Below, piece by piece: positions 40,278 through 49,185 of a DNA stretch of 64,000 bases. A program made the position numbers and the translations under genes. This stretch comes from Streptomyces caniferus (GTDB taxonomy: Bacteria > Actinomycetota > Actinomycetes > Streptomycetales > Streptomycetaceae). The stretch covers positions 3,357,501-3,421,500 of the forward strand of contig NZ_BLIN01000005.1 in assembly GCF_009811555.1 (NCBI RefSeq), in the 5' to 3' direction. The stretch's first letter is position 1. The number at the start of each line of letters is the position of its first letter. The notes under the pieces are model-generated. The model had not been told where the DNA came from and did no database searches. It saw nothing but the letters and a program-made list of their open reading frames with translations.

Positions 40278-42914
40278 GTGGCTCCGACGTCCGCCACCCC
40301 ACAAGAGGCGGTCCGGTCCCTGGAGGTTGCCCTTCCCCTTTGTCGGAGTGAACGCCCCGCCGCGGTGCGCTGCCCCCTCGGGCGGCCGGCTGCTCCCTGC
40401 CTCGCGGCGGCCCTGTCCATGGCGGCGTACTGCCTCGCGCTCGCCCTCTACGGCAGCTACCCCTTCGGCCCCCGCTCGCGCGCCGTCAATGACCTGGGCA
40501 ACCAGTTCGTGCCGCTGCACGCCCGGCTGTGGGACCTGATGCACGGCACCACCAGCGGCGATCTGTTCTTCAACTGGAGCAGCGGCTACGGCGTCCCCTT
40601 CCTCGCCGACTTCTTCGCCTACCTGATGAACCCGTTCTCCTGGCTCGTCGGGCTCTTCCCCCGCGCGCTGGCCGACCTGCCGGTCTTCCTGGTCACCCTG
40701 TTCAGCATCGGCCTGGGGTCCGCCCTGATGACCGTCCTCCTCGGCCGGCTGCGGCCGGGCTCCGGAGCGCTGCGGGCGCTGCTGTCGGTGGGGTACGGGC
40801 TGTGCGCCTGGGTGCTGAACGACGGTGGCGCCGACCCGATGTGGATGTGGGGCCTGGTGGCGCTGCCGCTGACCGGGATCGCCGCCGACTGGTGTCTGCA
40901 CCGCACCCGCTGGGTGGCCGGCACCCTGCTGGTCGCCCTCGCCTGGGCGGGCAACTTCTACACGGCCGCGATGGCGACCCTGGCGATGGCACTGGTGCTG
41001 GTGGTGCGGCTGCTGACGGCCGCCGGGATGCCGTGGCGCGACCGGCTGCGCGCCCTGGCCCGCGCCGCCTCGATGGCGCTGACCGGCATCCTGCTCACCG
41101 CGCCCGTCCTGACCGTCACCCTCGCGGCCAGCCGCGCCGCCCAGCCCGCGCCCGATCCCTCCTACGACGAACAGCCGTCGCTGCTCTACCAGTTGGCGCA
41201 GCTCCTGCCGGGCGGCCACGGCGAGATGCCGGTGCCCAACATCTCCATCGGGGTGCCCGGACTCCTGCTGGTGGCCGCCTTCCCGTTCGTACGGGCCGTG
41301 CCGCTGCGGGTCCGGCTCGGCTGGTACGCCCTGGCCGCGGGCGTCGCCACCTCCTTCGTGCGGGAGCCGACGATCCTGCTGTGGCACGGCTTCGCGCTGC
41401 CCAACGGCAGCCCGTACCGCGCCGCCTTCGTCCTCAGCGGCATCCTCGTGATGATCTCCTGGCTGGCGCTGGCGCACCGCCCGCGCCCCCGCGAACTGGC
41501 CGCGGGGGCGGCGCTGGTCGCGCTGCTCGCCGGGCTCTGCCGCGACCAGGGCACGGTCGGCGACGACACCTGGGTCCTGGTGGCGGTCGGTGCGCTCACC
41601 CTCCTGGGGCTGGCCGCGCTCGGCACGTCGCGCACCGCCCGCACCCGGGCCGCCGCCACCGCCGCGCTGACCGGTACGGTCCTGCTCGGCTCGGCGTACA
41701 CGGCATGGTCCGTGACCACGGCACGGGGCCGGATCGACTGGTTCCAGCCCAAGATCACGATGGCCGGGCCGGCGCTGGCGGCCCGGCACGGGCTGACCGC
41801 CCGCGCCGACTGGCCGCGCAGCCGTACCGACCCGGGTCCGCACGAGTTCGCCGACAACGACCCGCTGCTGATCGGCGGCGAGGGCGGCGCGTACTACAGC
41901 AGCTTCGTGCCCGCCGCCACCGCCCGCACCCTGCGGGGCCTGGGCGCCGGCTGGTACATGAAGGGCCGCCATACACTCAGCTTCGAGGACCCGGTGGGCC
42001 GGGCGCTGATGGGCGTCGGCAGCTATCTGGCCGCGGTGCCGGAGCGCCGCGCCCTGTTCGTCCCGCATCCGGCGCGGCCGGCCCCGCTGCTGACCGTACG
42101 GAGCAGCCTCCCGCGCCCCGCCGGCGAGGAGAGCGTGTTCGCCCGCCAGGAACGGGTGCTGGGCGCCGCCGTCTACGAGGTGCCGCCGCTGAGGCCCACC
42201 GGGGGGCCCGCCCCGCGGCCCGACCGCGGCGGCTGGCTGCTGCCCGGCGCGCGCCCCTCGGCCGCGGACCCGGACGGCGCGGGGACCACCTTCACCGCGC
42301 GGTGCACTCCGGGCAGCACCGCCGTCTGGTCCGCGCCCTGGTTCTCCGGGGAGGTCAGCGGCCCCGGCGGGAGCACCACGGGGGCCGGCCGTCGCGACGT
42401 CACCGCCAATCCGCTGCAGCCCCTGGGCCGGGTGCCCGCGGACGGCACGGTGTCGGTGCGCCTCCGGGGCCGGGGCCCGCAGCACGTCCCCCGGCGGGCG
42501 GTCGGCTGTCTGTCCGGGCGCAAGCTGTCCGCGGCGGTGAGCGCGCTGCGCGCCCGGGGCCCGGTGGCCCTGGCCGCCGACGGCCACCGGCTGACGGCCC
42601 GGCTGCGTCCGGGCAGCCGGGGCAGCGCGGTGCTGGCCCTGCCCGCGGTCCCGGGGTGGGGCTGTTCGGCCGACGGCGGGCCGCTGCACGCACCGGACTC
42701 GTTCGGCGGCCTGCTGGCCGTTCCGCTGGGGGCGGGCGCCGGACGGCTGTCGTGTTCCTACCTGCCGCCGGGCCTGCACACGGGGCTGGCGGCGAGCGCC
42801 GCGGCGGCGCTGGCGGTCGCCGTGGTGGCCGCGGGCGGCGCCGTGCACGGCCGGCGGCGCTTTCCCCCCGGCGTCCTGCCGCCCCCCGACCCCGGCGAAA
42901 AGGCCTGCTCATGA
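40278..42914 (+). CDS. YfhO-family multi-TM glycosyltransferase
   Basis: 878 residues. About 12 TM helices fill 25-480, with the early exterior loop carrying NDLGNQFVPLHARLWDLM and FFNWSSGYGVPFLADFFAYL, the YfhO/GT-C signature region. A large beta-rich exterior part and one C-terminal TM follow. YfhO proteins in Bacillus and Listeria take a sugar from a polyprenyl-phosphate carrier and add it to teichoic acid outside the cell. GTG 40278 is chosen (GGAGG seven bases upstream); GTG 40272 is possible. Overlaps the next gene by ATGA, so it forms one operon with the GtrB and GtrA genes. Confidence 0.88.
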   Translation: MAPTSATPQEAVRSLEVALPLCRSERPAAVRCPLGRPAAPCLAAALSMAAYCLALALYGSYPFGPRSRAVNDLGNQFVPLHARLWDLMHGTTSGDLFFNWSSGYGVPFLADFFAYLMNPFSWLVGLFPRALADLPVFLVTLFSIGLGSALMTVLLGRLRPGSGALRALLSVGYGLCAWVLNDGGADPMWMWGLVALPLTGIAADWCLHRTRWVAGTLLVALAWAGNFYTAAMATLAMALVLVVRLLTAAGMPWRDRLRALARAASMALTGILLTAPVLTVTLAASRAAQPAPDPSYDEQPSLLYQLAQLLPGGHGEMPVPNISIGVPGLLLVAAFPFVRAVPLRVRLGWYALAAGVATSFVREPTILLWHGFALPNGSPYRAAFVLSGILVMISWLALAHRPRPRELAAGAALVALLAGLCRDQGTVGDDTWVLVAVGALTLLGLAALGTSRTARTRAAATAALTGTVLLGSAYTAWSVTTARGRIDWFQPKITMAGPALAARHGLTARADWPRSRTDPGPHEFADNDPLLIGGEGGAYYSSFVPAATARTLRGLGAGWYMKGRHTLSFEDPVGRALMGVGSYLAAVPERRALFVPHPARPAPLLTVRSSLPRPAGEESVFARQERVLGAAVYEVPPLRPTGGPAPRPDRGGWLLPGARPSAADPDGAGTTFTARCTPGSTAVWSAPWFSGEVSGPGGSTTGAGRRDVTANPLQPLGRVPADGTVSVRLRGRGPQHVPRRAVGCLSGRKLSAAVSALRARGPVALAADGHRLTARLRPGSRGSAVLALPAVPGWGCSADGGPLHAPDSFGGLLAVPLGAGAGRLSCSYLPPGLHTGLAASAAAALAVAVVAAGGAVHGRRRFPPGVLPPPDPGEKACS

Positions 42915-43894
42915 AGCTTTCCATCGTCGTCCCCTGCTACAACGAAGAGGCCGTCCTGAGCCGTTTCGACGAGACGGTCCGCGCGGTCCTCGCCGGGCTC
43001 GCCGTCGAGTACGAGCTCTGTTACGTGGACGACGGCAGCGCCGACGGCACCCTGGCCCGGCTGCGCGGCCTGGCCCAGCAGCACCGGGGCACCACCCGCT
43101 ACCTCTCCTTCAGCCGTAACTTCGGCAAGGAGCCCGCCATACTGGCCGGCCTGCGGGAGGCGACCGGCGACGCGGTGATCCTCATGGACGCCGATCTGCA
43201 GCATCCGCCCGGACTCATCGAGACGATGCTCGACCTCTACCAGCTCGGCCACGACCAGGTCGTCGCCAAGCGCAGCCGGACCGGCGACCGGCGGCTGCGG
43301 TCCACGCTGAGCAGGCTCTACTACCGCGCCGTCAACCAGTGGGTCGATGTCGAACTCACCGACGGCATGGGCGACTTCCGGCTGCTGTCGCGCAAGGCCG
43401 TGGACGCGCTGCTCTCGCTGCCGGAGTACAACCGCTTCTCCAAGGGCCTGTTCTCCTGGATCGGCTTCGACACCGTCACCTTCGACTACCGCAATGCCGC
43501 CCGGGAGGCCGGCGAGACGAAGTGGCGCTTCGGCTCGCTGGTCAACTACGGCATCGACGGCCTGCTCTCCTTCAACTGCCGCCCGCTGCGGCTGGCCATC
43601 TACGCCGGGCTCGGCCTGGCCTCGCTCGCCGCCGTCTACACCCTGTGGATCGTCGGCGCGGCCCTCGCCGGCGGGGTCACCGCCCCGGGCTATGTGACGC
43701 TGGTGGCCATCATCGTGGGCCTGGGCGGGCTGCAGATGGTGATGCTCGGTCTGATCGGCGAGTACATCGGGCGGATCTACTACGAGGCCAAGCAGCGGCC
43801 GCACTTCCTGGTCAAGGAGAGCAACGCCGCCCCCGCCACGGCCTCCGTCCCCGGCCCGGCGGGCCCCGCCACCGCCGGCTCCCCGACCGGCTGA
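42911..43894 (+). CDS. GtrB/CsbB-type polyprenyl-phosphate glycosyltransferase
   Basis: 327 residues. GT2 domain 1-210: MKLSIVVPCYNEEAVLSRFD, CYVDDGSADGT, FSRNFGKEPAILAGL and DADLQHPP, the DPM1-like group that loads a sugar on undecaprenyl phosphate. Two C-terminal TM helices (about 225-250 and 260-285) and the tail IGEYIGRIYYEAKQRPHFLV are typical of GtrB/CsbB. Coupled by overlap to the YfhO gene upstream (ATGA) and GtrA downstream (TGATG). It should provide the lipid-linked sugar used by YfhO. Confidence 0.93.
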   Translation: MKLSIVVPCYNEEAVLSRFDETVRAVLAGLAVEYELCYVDDGSADGTLARLRGLAQQHRGTTRYLSFSRNFGKEPAILAGLREATGDAVILMDADLQHPPGLIETMLDLYQLGHDQVVAKRSRTGDRRLRSTLSRLYYRAVNQWVDVELTDGMGDFRLLSRKAVDALLSLPEYNRFSKGLFSWIGFDTVTFDYRNAAREAGETKWRFGSLVNYGIDGLLSFNCRPLRLAIYAGLGLASLAAVYTLWIVGAALAGGVTAPGYVTLVAIIVGLGGLQMVMLGLIGEYIGRIYYEAKQRPHFLVKESNAAPATASVPGPAGPATAGSPTG

Positions 43895-44361
43895 TGCGCG
43901 AGCTGCCGACGCTCCGGCCGGGGGGCCAGATCGTGCGCTTCGCCGCCGTCGGCGGAGTCAACACCGTGACGTTCTACGCCTGTTATCTGCCGCTGCACCA
44001 CCTGCTGCCCTACTTCGCGGCCTACACCGCGGCCTTCGCGGCGAGCCTGGCCGGCGCGTTCTTCCTGCACACCTACGTCACCTACCGCACCCGCCCCACC
44101 TGGACGAAGTTCCTGCTCTTCCCGCTGACCCAGGTCACCAACTACTCAGTGCAGAGCGCGGGGCTGGTGGCGCTGGTGGGCTGGTGCGGGCTGGACACGG
44201 CAGTGGCGCCGCTGGTGGCGGCGCTGTGCGCGCTCCCGTTCACCTATCTGGTCTCCCGGCGCATCCTCCGCCCGCCCGCCCGGACCGGCCCCGCCGCCGC
44301 CCGGCCCGGTCCCTCCGCTCAGGCCGGCCCGCCGCCCGCCCGCTCCGGCGAGGCCGCCTGA
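43894..44361 (+). CDS. GtrA-family membrane protein, probable lipid-linked sugar flippase
   Basis: 155 residues with four TM helices: residues about 15-35 (VRFAAVGGVNTVTFYACY), 40-60, 75-95 and 100-120. VGGVNT and the loop FFLHTYVTYR match GtrA. The family is thought to flip polyprenyl-phosphate sugars to the outer face. The start overlaps the GtrB stop by one base. A Pro/Ala tail of 30 residues overlaps the convergent PIG-L gene by 43 bases. Confidence 0.9.
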   Translation: MRELPTLRPGGQIVRFAAVGGVNTVTFYACYLPLHHLLPYFAAYTAAFAASLAGAFFLHTYVTYRTRPTWTKFLLFPLTQVTNYSVQSAGLVALVGWCGLDTAVAPLVAALCALPFTYLVSRRILRPPARTGPAAARPGPSAQAGPPPARSGEAA

Positions 44362-46520
44362 GCCCGCCAGCCCCCGAACCGCGCGGTCTGCCCGACCGAG
44401 GCCTGACGCGCCGTGTACAGCCTGCCGTCGAGGCCCAGCGCGACCACCACCGCCCGCCCCACGGCGTCCTGGGCGACACCGGCCGCCGCCGTGTGCGCCA
44501 CCCTGCCCCGCTGCCAGGGCCGGGGGCCGTCCTGGGCCATCGCCATCCGGACCTCGCCCGCGTCGTCGCGCGCCGCGAGCACCATCCGGCCGTCGCTGCC
44601 GATCGGCGCCGCCGCCACCCGCCCGTAGCCGCCGACCGCCGCGCAGCGCGCCGACACCCGCCAGGCGCCGACCGTCCGCTGCCGCTCGGCGATCAGGACC
44701 TGGGCGGTGGCGGGGCGCCGGAAGACGGCCCGGACCGCGCCGTCGGCCAGCGGGACGAGGCTGACCGGCCCGGCCGGCTGCGGCAGCCCGGTGGCCGCGG
44801 CCGGCCGCGGGACCTGCCCGGCCTTCTTGGACACCCAGTGGTGCACGGTCCCCACGGTCGGCGCGACCAGATGGATCAGCCCGTCGGCGTCCACACAGGC
44901 GTCCAGTCCGTCGACGATCCGCGGGGAGGCCGTGAGGGTGCCGACCGGGCCCTCCAGCCGCTGCCACGGCGAGAAGTGCCTGCCGTGCGGGCCGCCGCGG
45001 TGGGCGACATGGCCGTCCCAGGTGCGGACGAAGACGTGCACCGTGCCGTCCGGGGTGGCCACCGCCGCCGGGAAGCCGGTCTCCAGCGACCGGACCGGGT
45101 CCGGGTCGGGGGACCCCAGCGACTCCCAGCGCGCGAAGAGGGGCACCCCGTCCGCGGCGGTGCCGGTCTGCGGTGCGGTCAGCAGCTCGCGCCGGTGGGC
45201 GGCGTTGCGGCCGGGCAGCACGGTGCGGGAGGCGAAGAGCTGGAGCGCGCCGTCGGGGCGGCGCACCACATGGATCTGCCCCTGCAGCCCCGCACCGCCG
45301 GCCGGCACCGGCGCGTGGAAACTCCCGCTGCCCGGACGGGTCTCCGCCCAGCAGTACGCCGTCCCGCCCAGTACCGCGAAGGCGGCGAGCCGCCCGTCCC
45401 GGGCGGGCCGGAGCCAGGCGTTGGAGCCGGGCGCGCGCAGCCGGGTGCTGCGGGTCCAGTCGCGCGAAGCGCCGTTGAGGGCCGAGCCGCCCACCTTGAG
45501 GTCGCCGCAGCCCGCCGGGTCGCCGCAGGCGCGGCGGTCGGCCCAGCCGTAGAGGGACAGCAGCCGGGCCTTGCGGCGGGCGGTGGCCAGGTCGAGGTCG
45601 TGGGGCAGTGCGGCGGCCTCGTAGCCGAGGTAGTTCTCCACGATCGGCGGCCGGCCGCGGACCCCGTAGGCGGCCAGCGCGGCCTGCGCGAAGTAGGCGG
45701 AGGCGGTGTGGTCCTGATGGTCGAAGTAGCGCGGCCCGGCCGGGCGGGGATCGCGGTCCGAGGAGGCCGGCGGCCGCTTCCAGGAGTGCACCGCGTTGGG
45801 GTCCAGGGTGCGTACGGCGGTCGGCCCGGCCCGGTCGAACACCGCCGCCAGCGTGGCGACGAGCTGGTCACGGGTGTAGTGGTACTGCCGCTTCACGGGG
45901 GTGCCTGCGGGGCGCAGGGTGGGCAGGGTGGCGGTGGCCCCCAGCCACAGACCGCGCAGACTCCTCGCACGAGCCTGCCAGACGGCCCGGGACTCCACCA
46001 GCTCCAGGAAGATCAGCTGGTGGTGCGGGGCGGCGCGCAGCGTCTGGAGCTCCACCTCGAAGCCGGGGAGCAGGGAGAGCGCCGCGACGTCCCAGCGGGC
46101 GGCCGGATCGCCGGTGACCATCGCGGCGTGGGCGGCGCGCAGTCCGTTGGCCCGCGCCCGGGAGAAGGCGGCCCGGTCCCTGGTGACACGGGCGGCGCCG
46201 GGGGCGTGCCGGCCGGTGTTGCGGCCGTCCGCCTCGCCGCCGGTGAGGCAGACGGTGACCGAGCGCGCCCCGCTGCGCAGGGACTGCTCCAGGTCGGGGT
46301 TCATGAAGTACAGGCCGTCGTCGGCGTGCGCGATGACCTGCACGAAGGACTGGTGGGCGGGGTCCGTCAACGGCCGTCCGGGGCCCGCAGGTCCGGTCGT
46401 CCGGGCGTCGTCCGACAGCCGGGCCCATACGCCCGCGCCCACCGTCACGGCGAGCACACCGCCGCCGGTGGCCTGGAGCAGCCGGCGGCGGGAGACACGG
46501 GGCGGGGGCGCGGGTGACAC
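44319..46520 (-). CDS. Tat-exported PIG-L deacetylase with C-terminal propeller-like region
   Basis: 733 residues from GTG 46520. N-terminal twin-arginine signal SRRRLLQATGGGVLAVTVGA. PIG-L/LmbE domain about 55-320: zinc motif AHADD, then GGEADGRN, and HQDH late in the domain. These enzymes remove the acetyl group from N-acetylglucosamine on a lipid or polymer. Residues 370-733 have repeated segments such as RWESLGSPDP, PWQRLEGPVGT and GAWRVS with periodic Trp, as in a beta-propeller/lectin of the PLL or sialidase type. Export by Tat and position next to the YfhO operon suggest the polymer as substrate. Confidence 0.87.
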   Translation of the reverse strand: MSPAPPPRVSRRRLLQATGGGVLAVTVGAGVWARLSDDARTTGPAGPGRPLTDPAHQSFVQVIAHADDGLYFMNPDLEQSLRSGARSVTVCLTGGEADGRNTGRHAPGAARVTRDRAAFSRARANGLRAAHAAMVTGDPAARWDVAALSLLPGFEVELQTLRAAPHHQLIFLELVESRAVWQARARSLRGLWLGATATLPTLRPAGTPVKRQYHYTRDQLVATLAAVFDRAGPTAVRTLDPNAVHSWKRPPASSDRDPRPAGPRYFDHQDHTASAYFAQAALAAYGVRGRPPIVENYLGYEAAALPHDLDLATARRKARLLSLYGWADRRACGDPAGCGDLKVGGSALNGASRDWTRSTRLRAPGSNAWLRPARDGRLAAFAVLGGTAYCWAETRPGSGSFHAPVPAGGAGLQGQIHVVRRPDGALQLFASRTVLPGRNAAHRRELLTAPQTGTAADGVPLFARWESLGSPDPDPVRSLETGFPAAVATPDGTVHVFVRTWDGHVAHRGGPHGRHFSPWQRLEGPVGTLTASPRIVDGLDACVDADGLIHLVAPTVGTVHHWVSKKAGQVPRPAAATGLPQPAGPVSLVPLADGAVRAVFRRPATAQVLIAERQRTVGAWRVSARCAAVGGYGRVAAAPIGSDGRMVLAARDDAGEVRMAMAQDGPRPWQRGRVAHTAAAGVAQDAVGRAVVVALGLDGRLYTARQASVGQTARFGGWRAQAASPERAGGGPA

Positions 46521-46597
46521 GCACTCAGTATTCGGGCGGCCGGAGGATCCCGCGCGCCCCGAAACTCACCACTTGACCAGATCCATGAGGAGCACCG

Positions 46598-46609
46598 CGG
46601 AAATTTCCG
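46598..46609. promoter_or_regulatory. 12-bp perfect palindrome upstream of the second GT-TagF gene
   Basis: CGGAAATTTCCG, in the 200-base divergent region between the PIG-L and GT-TagF genes. A candidate operator; no regulator is assigned. Confidence 0.35.
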
Positions 46610-46620
46610 GTGAACGACGA

Positions 46621-46654
46621 CAACCTTCTCGGGTGAACAGCAGTCAGAAGGTTG
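46621..46654. promoter_or_regulatory. 9-bp inverted repeat with 16-base gap
   Basis: CAACCTTCT (46621-46629) and AGAAGGTTG (46646-46654) are perfect complements. It lies 67 bases before the GT-TagF start. It could be an operator or a leader stem. Confidence 0.4.
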
Positions 46655-46720
46655 ACCACGCACATACCCGTGGGGATTTTTTGCGTTCCGTACTCAGCTC
46701 GTCATGAGGAGCAGCACCGC

Positions 46721-49096
46721 ATGTCCGAGACAGGCACCGGCGCCGTACCACGCTTCAGCATCGTCGTGCCCGTGTACAAGGTGCAGGGCTTCCTGCGCGC
46801 GTGCATGGACTCGGTGCTGACGCAGGATCACCCGGACTTCGAGCTCATCGCCGTCGACGACTGCTCACCGGACCGCAGCGGCGCCATCCTGGACGAGTAC
46901 GCCGCCCTCGACGACCGCGTCCGGGTCCTGCACCTCCCGGAGAACGGCGGCCTGGGCCCGGCCCGCAACGCCGGTCTGGAGCAGGTCCGCGGCGACTACG
47001 TCCTCTTCCTCGACAGCGACGACACCCTCGTCCCCGGCGCGCTCGGCGCCCTCGCCGGCCGGCTGGCCGCCACCGGGGACCCCGAGATCCTGATCTTCGA
47101 CTACGCCCGGACCTACTGGGACGGCGCCACCCGCCGCAACGCGTTCTCCGCGCTGCTCGACGAGTCCGGCGCGCCCTCCTTCCCGCTCGCCGAGCGCCCC
47201 CGGCTCCTCGATCTGCTGCAGATCGTCTGGAACAAGGCCTACCGCCGCGACTTCCTCGAGGAGCACGGCTTCACCTTCCCCGCGGGCTACTACGAGGACG
47301 CCCCCTGGACGTTCTGCACGCTGATCACCGCACCGCGGATCGCGGTCCTCGACCGGGTCTGCCTGCACTACCGCCAGCGCCGGCAGGGCGGCAACATCCT
47401 GCGCACCACCAGCCGCAAGCACTTCGACGTCTTCGACCAGTACGCCCGGGTCTTCGCCCACCTGGACGCGCACCCCGAACTGTCGCACTGGCGCGTCCAT
47501 ATGTTCCGCAAGATGGCCGACCACTATCTGACCGTGCTGGACAAGCCGGGCCGGCTGCCGCGCGACGCCCGGGCCGAGTTCTTCCACCGCGCCGCCCGCG
47601 ACTACCGCCTGCGGCTGCCGGCCGGCTTCGTCCGCCCCGGCGGCGTGACCGGCGGCAAGTACGCGCTGCTCGCCAGGGACGCCTACCCGGCGCTGGCCGG
47701 TCTCAAGGTCGCCGGCAAGGTGCAGCGCACCGTGCGCAAGCACGCCGGCAAGCGGATCCGGCAGGCCAAGCGCACGGCCGTGCACCTGCGCTACCGGGCC
47801 CTGTTGCGGCAGCCGCTGGACGAGAACCTCGCGGTCTACTCCGCGTACTGGAACCGGCTGCCGTCCTGCAATCCACTGGCGGTCTACGAGAAGGCCAAGG
47901 AGCTGGCACCGCACGTGCATGGCGTCTGGGTCGTCAAGAAGCAGCTCGCCGAGGCCGGGCGGGTCCCGGCGGGTATCGACCACGTCGTACTGAACTCGCC
48001 GCGCTACTGGGAGGTGATGGCGCGCGCCAAGTACCTCGTCAACAACGTCAACTTCGCCGACAACGTGGTCAAGCGCGAGGGCCAGATCCACCTGCAGACG
48101 CACCACGGCACGCCGCTGAAGTCGATGGGCACCGACCAGAAGCGCTACCCGGCCGCCGCCAGGGGCATGAGCTTCCGCAAGCTGCTGGCCCGCGCCGACC
48201 GCTGGGACTTCTCGCTCTCCGCCAACCGGCACACCACCGAGCAGTGGGAGCGCGTCTACCCCTGCGGCTTCACATCGGTGGACGCGGGATACCCCCGCAA
48301 CGACGTCTACTACCGGGCCACCGCCCAGGACGTCCGCGACATCCGCGAGCGGCTGGGCATCGCGCCCGGCCGGACGGCGGTGCTGTACGCGCCGACGATG
48401 CGCGACTACCAGGTCGGCTACGTCCCGCGGCTCGACCTGGAGAGGCTCTCCCGCGAGCTGGGCGAGGACGTCGTCCTGCTGGTGCGCACCCACTACTTCT
48501 ACGACCGGGACCCCGGCCTCCAGCAGCTGCAGGAGCGCGGTGCGCTGATCGACGTCTCCGGCCACCCGGTCGTCGAGGAGCTGTGCCTGGCCGCCGACGC
48601 CCTGGTCACCGACTATTCGTCGATCATGTTCGACTACGCCAACCTCGACCGGCCGATCGTCACCTACGCCGACGACTGGGACACCTACGTCCGCTCCCGC
48701 GGGGTCACCTTCGACCTGCTCTCGGGCGAGCCGGGCGACACCCCGGGCGTGGTCGCCACCAGCGAGGACGAACTGATCGAGGCGTTCCGCAGCGGCCGCT
48801 GGGACGACGAGCGGGCCGCCGGGCTGCGGGCCGCGTTCCGCGCGCGGTTCTGCCCGTGGGACGACGGGCACGCCGCCGAGCGCGTGGTGCGCCGGGTCTT
48901 CCTCGGCCAGGAGGCGTCCCCGGCCCCGCTGCCGCGGGACGAGCGCACCGTCGCCCCGCCCCCGCGCGCCGCGGCCCGGGAGCCCTCGGCCACGCTGCCG
49001 TTCCAGGGGAGCAAGGGGAGCGAGGGCAGCACGGTCCCCGCCCGGCGCGGGGACGGCCCGTCCGACGAGGCATCGGGCCTCGGTCTCGCGGGCTGA
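46721..49096 (+). CDS. Bifunctional GT2 glycosyltransferase / CDP-glycerol glycerophosphotransferase
   Basis: 791 residues. GT-A domain about 10-240: FSIVVPVYKVQGFLRACMDS, IAVDDCSPDRSG, GGLGPARNAGLEQVRGDYVL, and DSDD at 98-101. A helical, Lys/Arg-rich linker (about 340-380) is followed by the TagF domain (about 385-720): QTHHGTPLKSMG with His 462, VLYAPTMRD, and VTDYSSIMFDYANLDRP at 629 onward (D631). A disordered tail ends it. It lacks the long beta spacer of the 1231-residue paralogue. GAGGAG lies 11 bases before ATG 46721. It should add glycerol-phosphate-type units to the wall polymer exported by TagGH. Confidence 0.92.
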   Translation: MSETGTGAVPRFSIVVPVYKVQGFLRACMDSVLTQDHPDFELIAVDDCSPDRSGAILDEYAALDDRVRVLHLPENGGLGPARNAGLEQVRGDYVLFLDSDDTLVPGALGALAGRLAATGDPEILIFDYARTYWDGATRRNAFSALLDESGAPSFPLAERPRLLDLLQIVWNKAYRRDFLEEHGFTFPAGYYEDAPWTFCTLITAPRIAVLDRVCLHYRQRRQGGNILRTTSRKHFDVFDQYARVFAHLDAHPELSHWRVHMFRKMADHYLTVLDKPGRLPRDARAEFFHRAARDYRLRLPAGFVRPGGVTGGKYALLARDAYPALAGLKVAGKVQRTVRKHAGKRIRQAKRTAVHLRYRALLRQPLDENLAVYSAYWNRLPSCNPLAVYEKAKELAPHVHGVWVVKKQLAEAGRVPAGIDHVVLNSPRYWEVMARAKYLVNNVNFADNVVKREGQIHLQTHHGTPLKSMGTDQKRYPAAARGMSFRKLLARADRWDFSLSANRHTTEQWERVYPCGFTSVDAGYPRNDVYYRATAQDVRDIRERLGIAPGRTAVLYAPTMRDYQVGYVPRLDLERLSRELGEDVVLLVRTHYFYDRDPGLQQLQERGALIDVSGHPVVEELCLAADALVTDYSSIMFDYANLDRPIVTYADDWDTYVRSRGVTFDLLSGEPGDTPGVVATSEDELIEAFRSGRWDDERAAGLRAAFRARFCPWDDGHAAERVVRRVFLGQEASPAPLPRDERTVAPPPRAAAREPSATLPFQGSKGSEGSTVPARRGDGPSDEASGLGLAG

Positions 49097-49114
49097 GCCA
49101 CCAAAGAGACCTCT

Positions 49115-49152
49115 GCGGGGTGCCGCGGCGGACGTCCGCCGCGGCACCCCGC
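49115..49152. terminator. Very strong bidirectional terminator
   Basis: 18-bp perfect arms (GCGGGGTGCCGCGGCGGA and complement) around CG, between the convergent GT-TagF and TetR genes. No U tract on either side. Confidence 0.8.
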
Positions 49153-49185
49153 ACACGTCTCCGGGTCCGGCCGCGGCCGTCCGGC

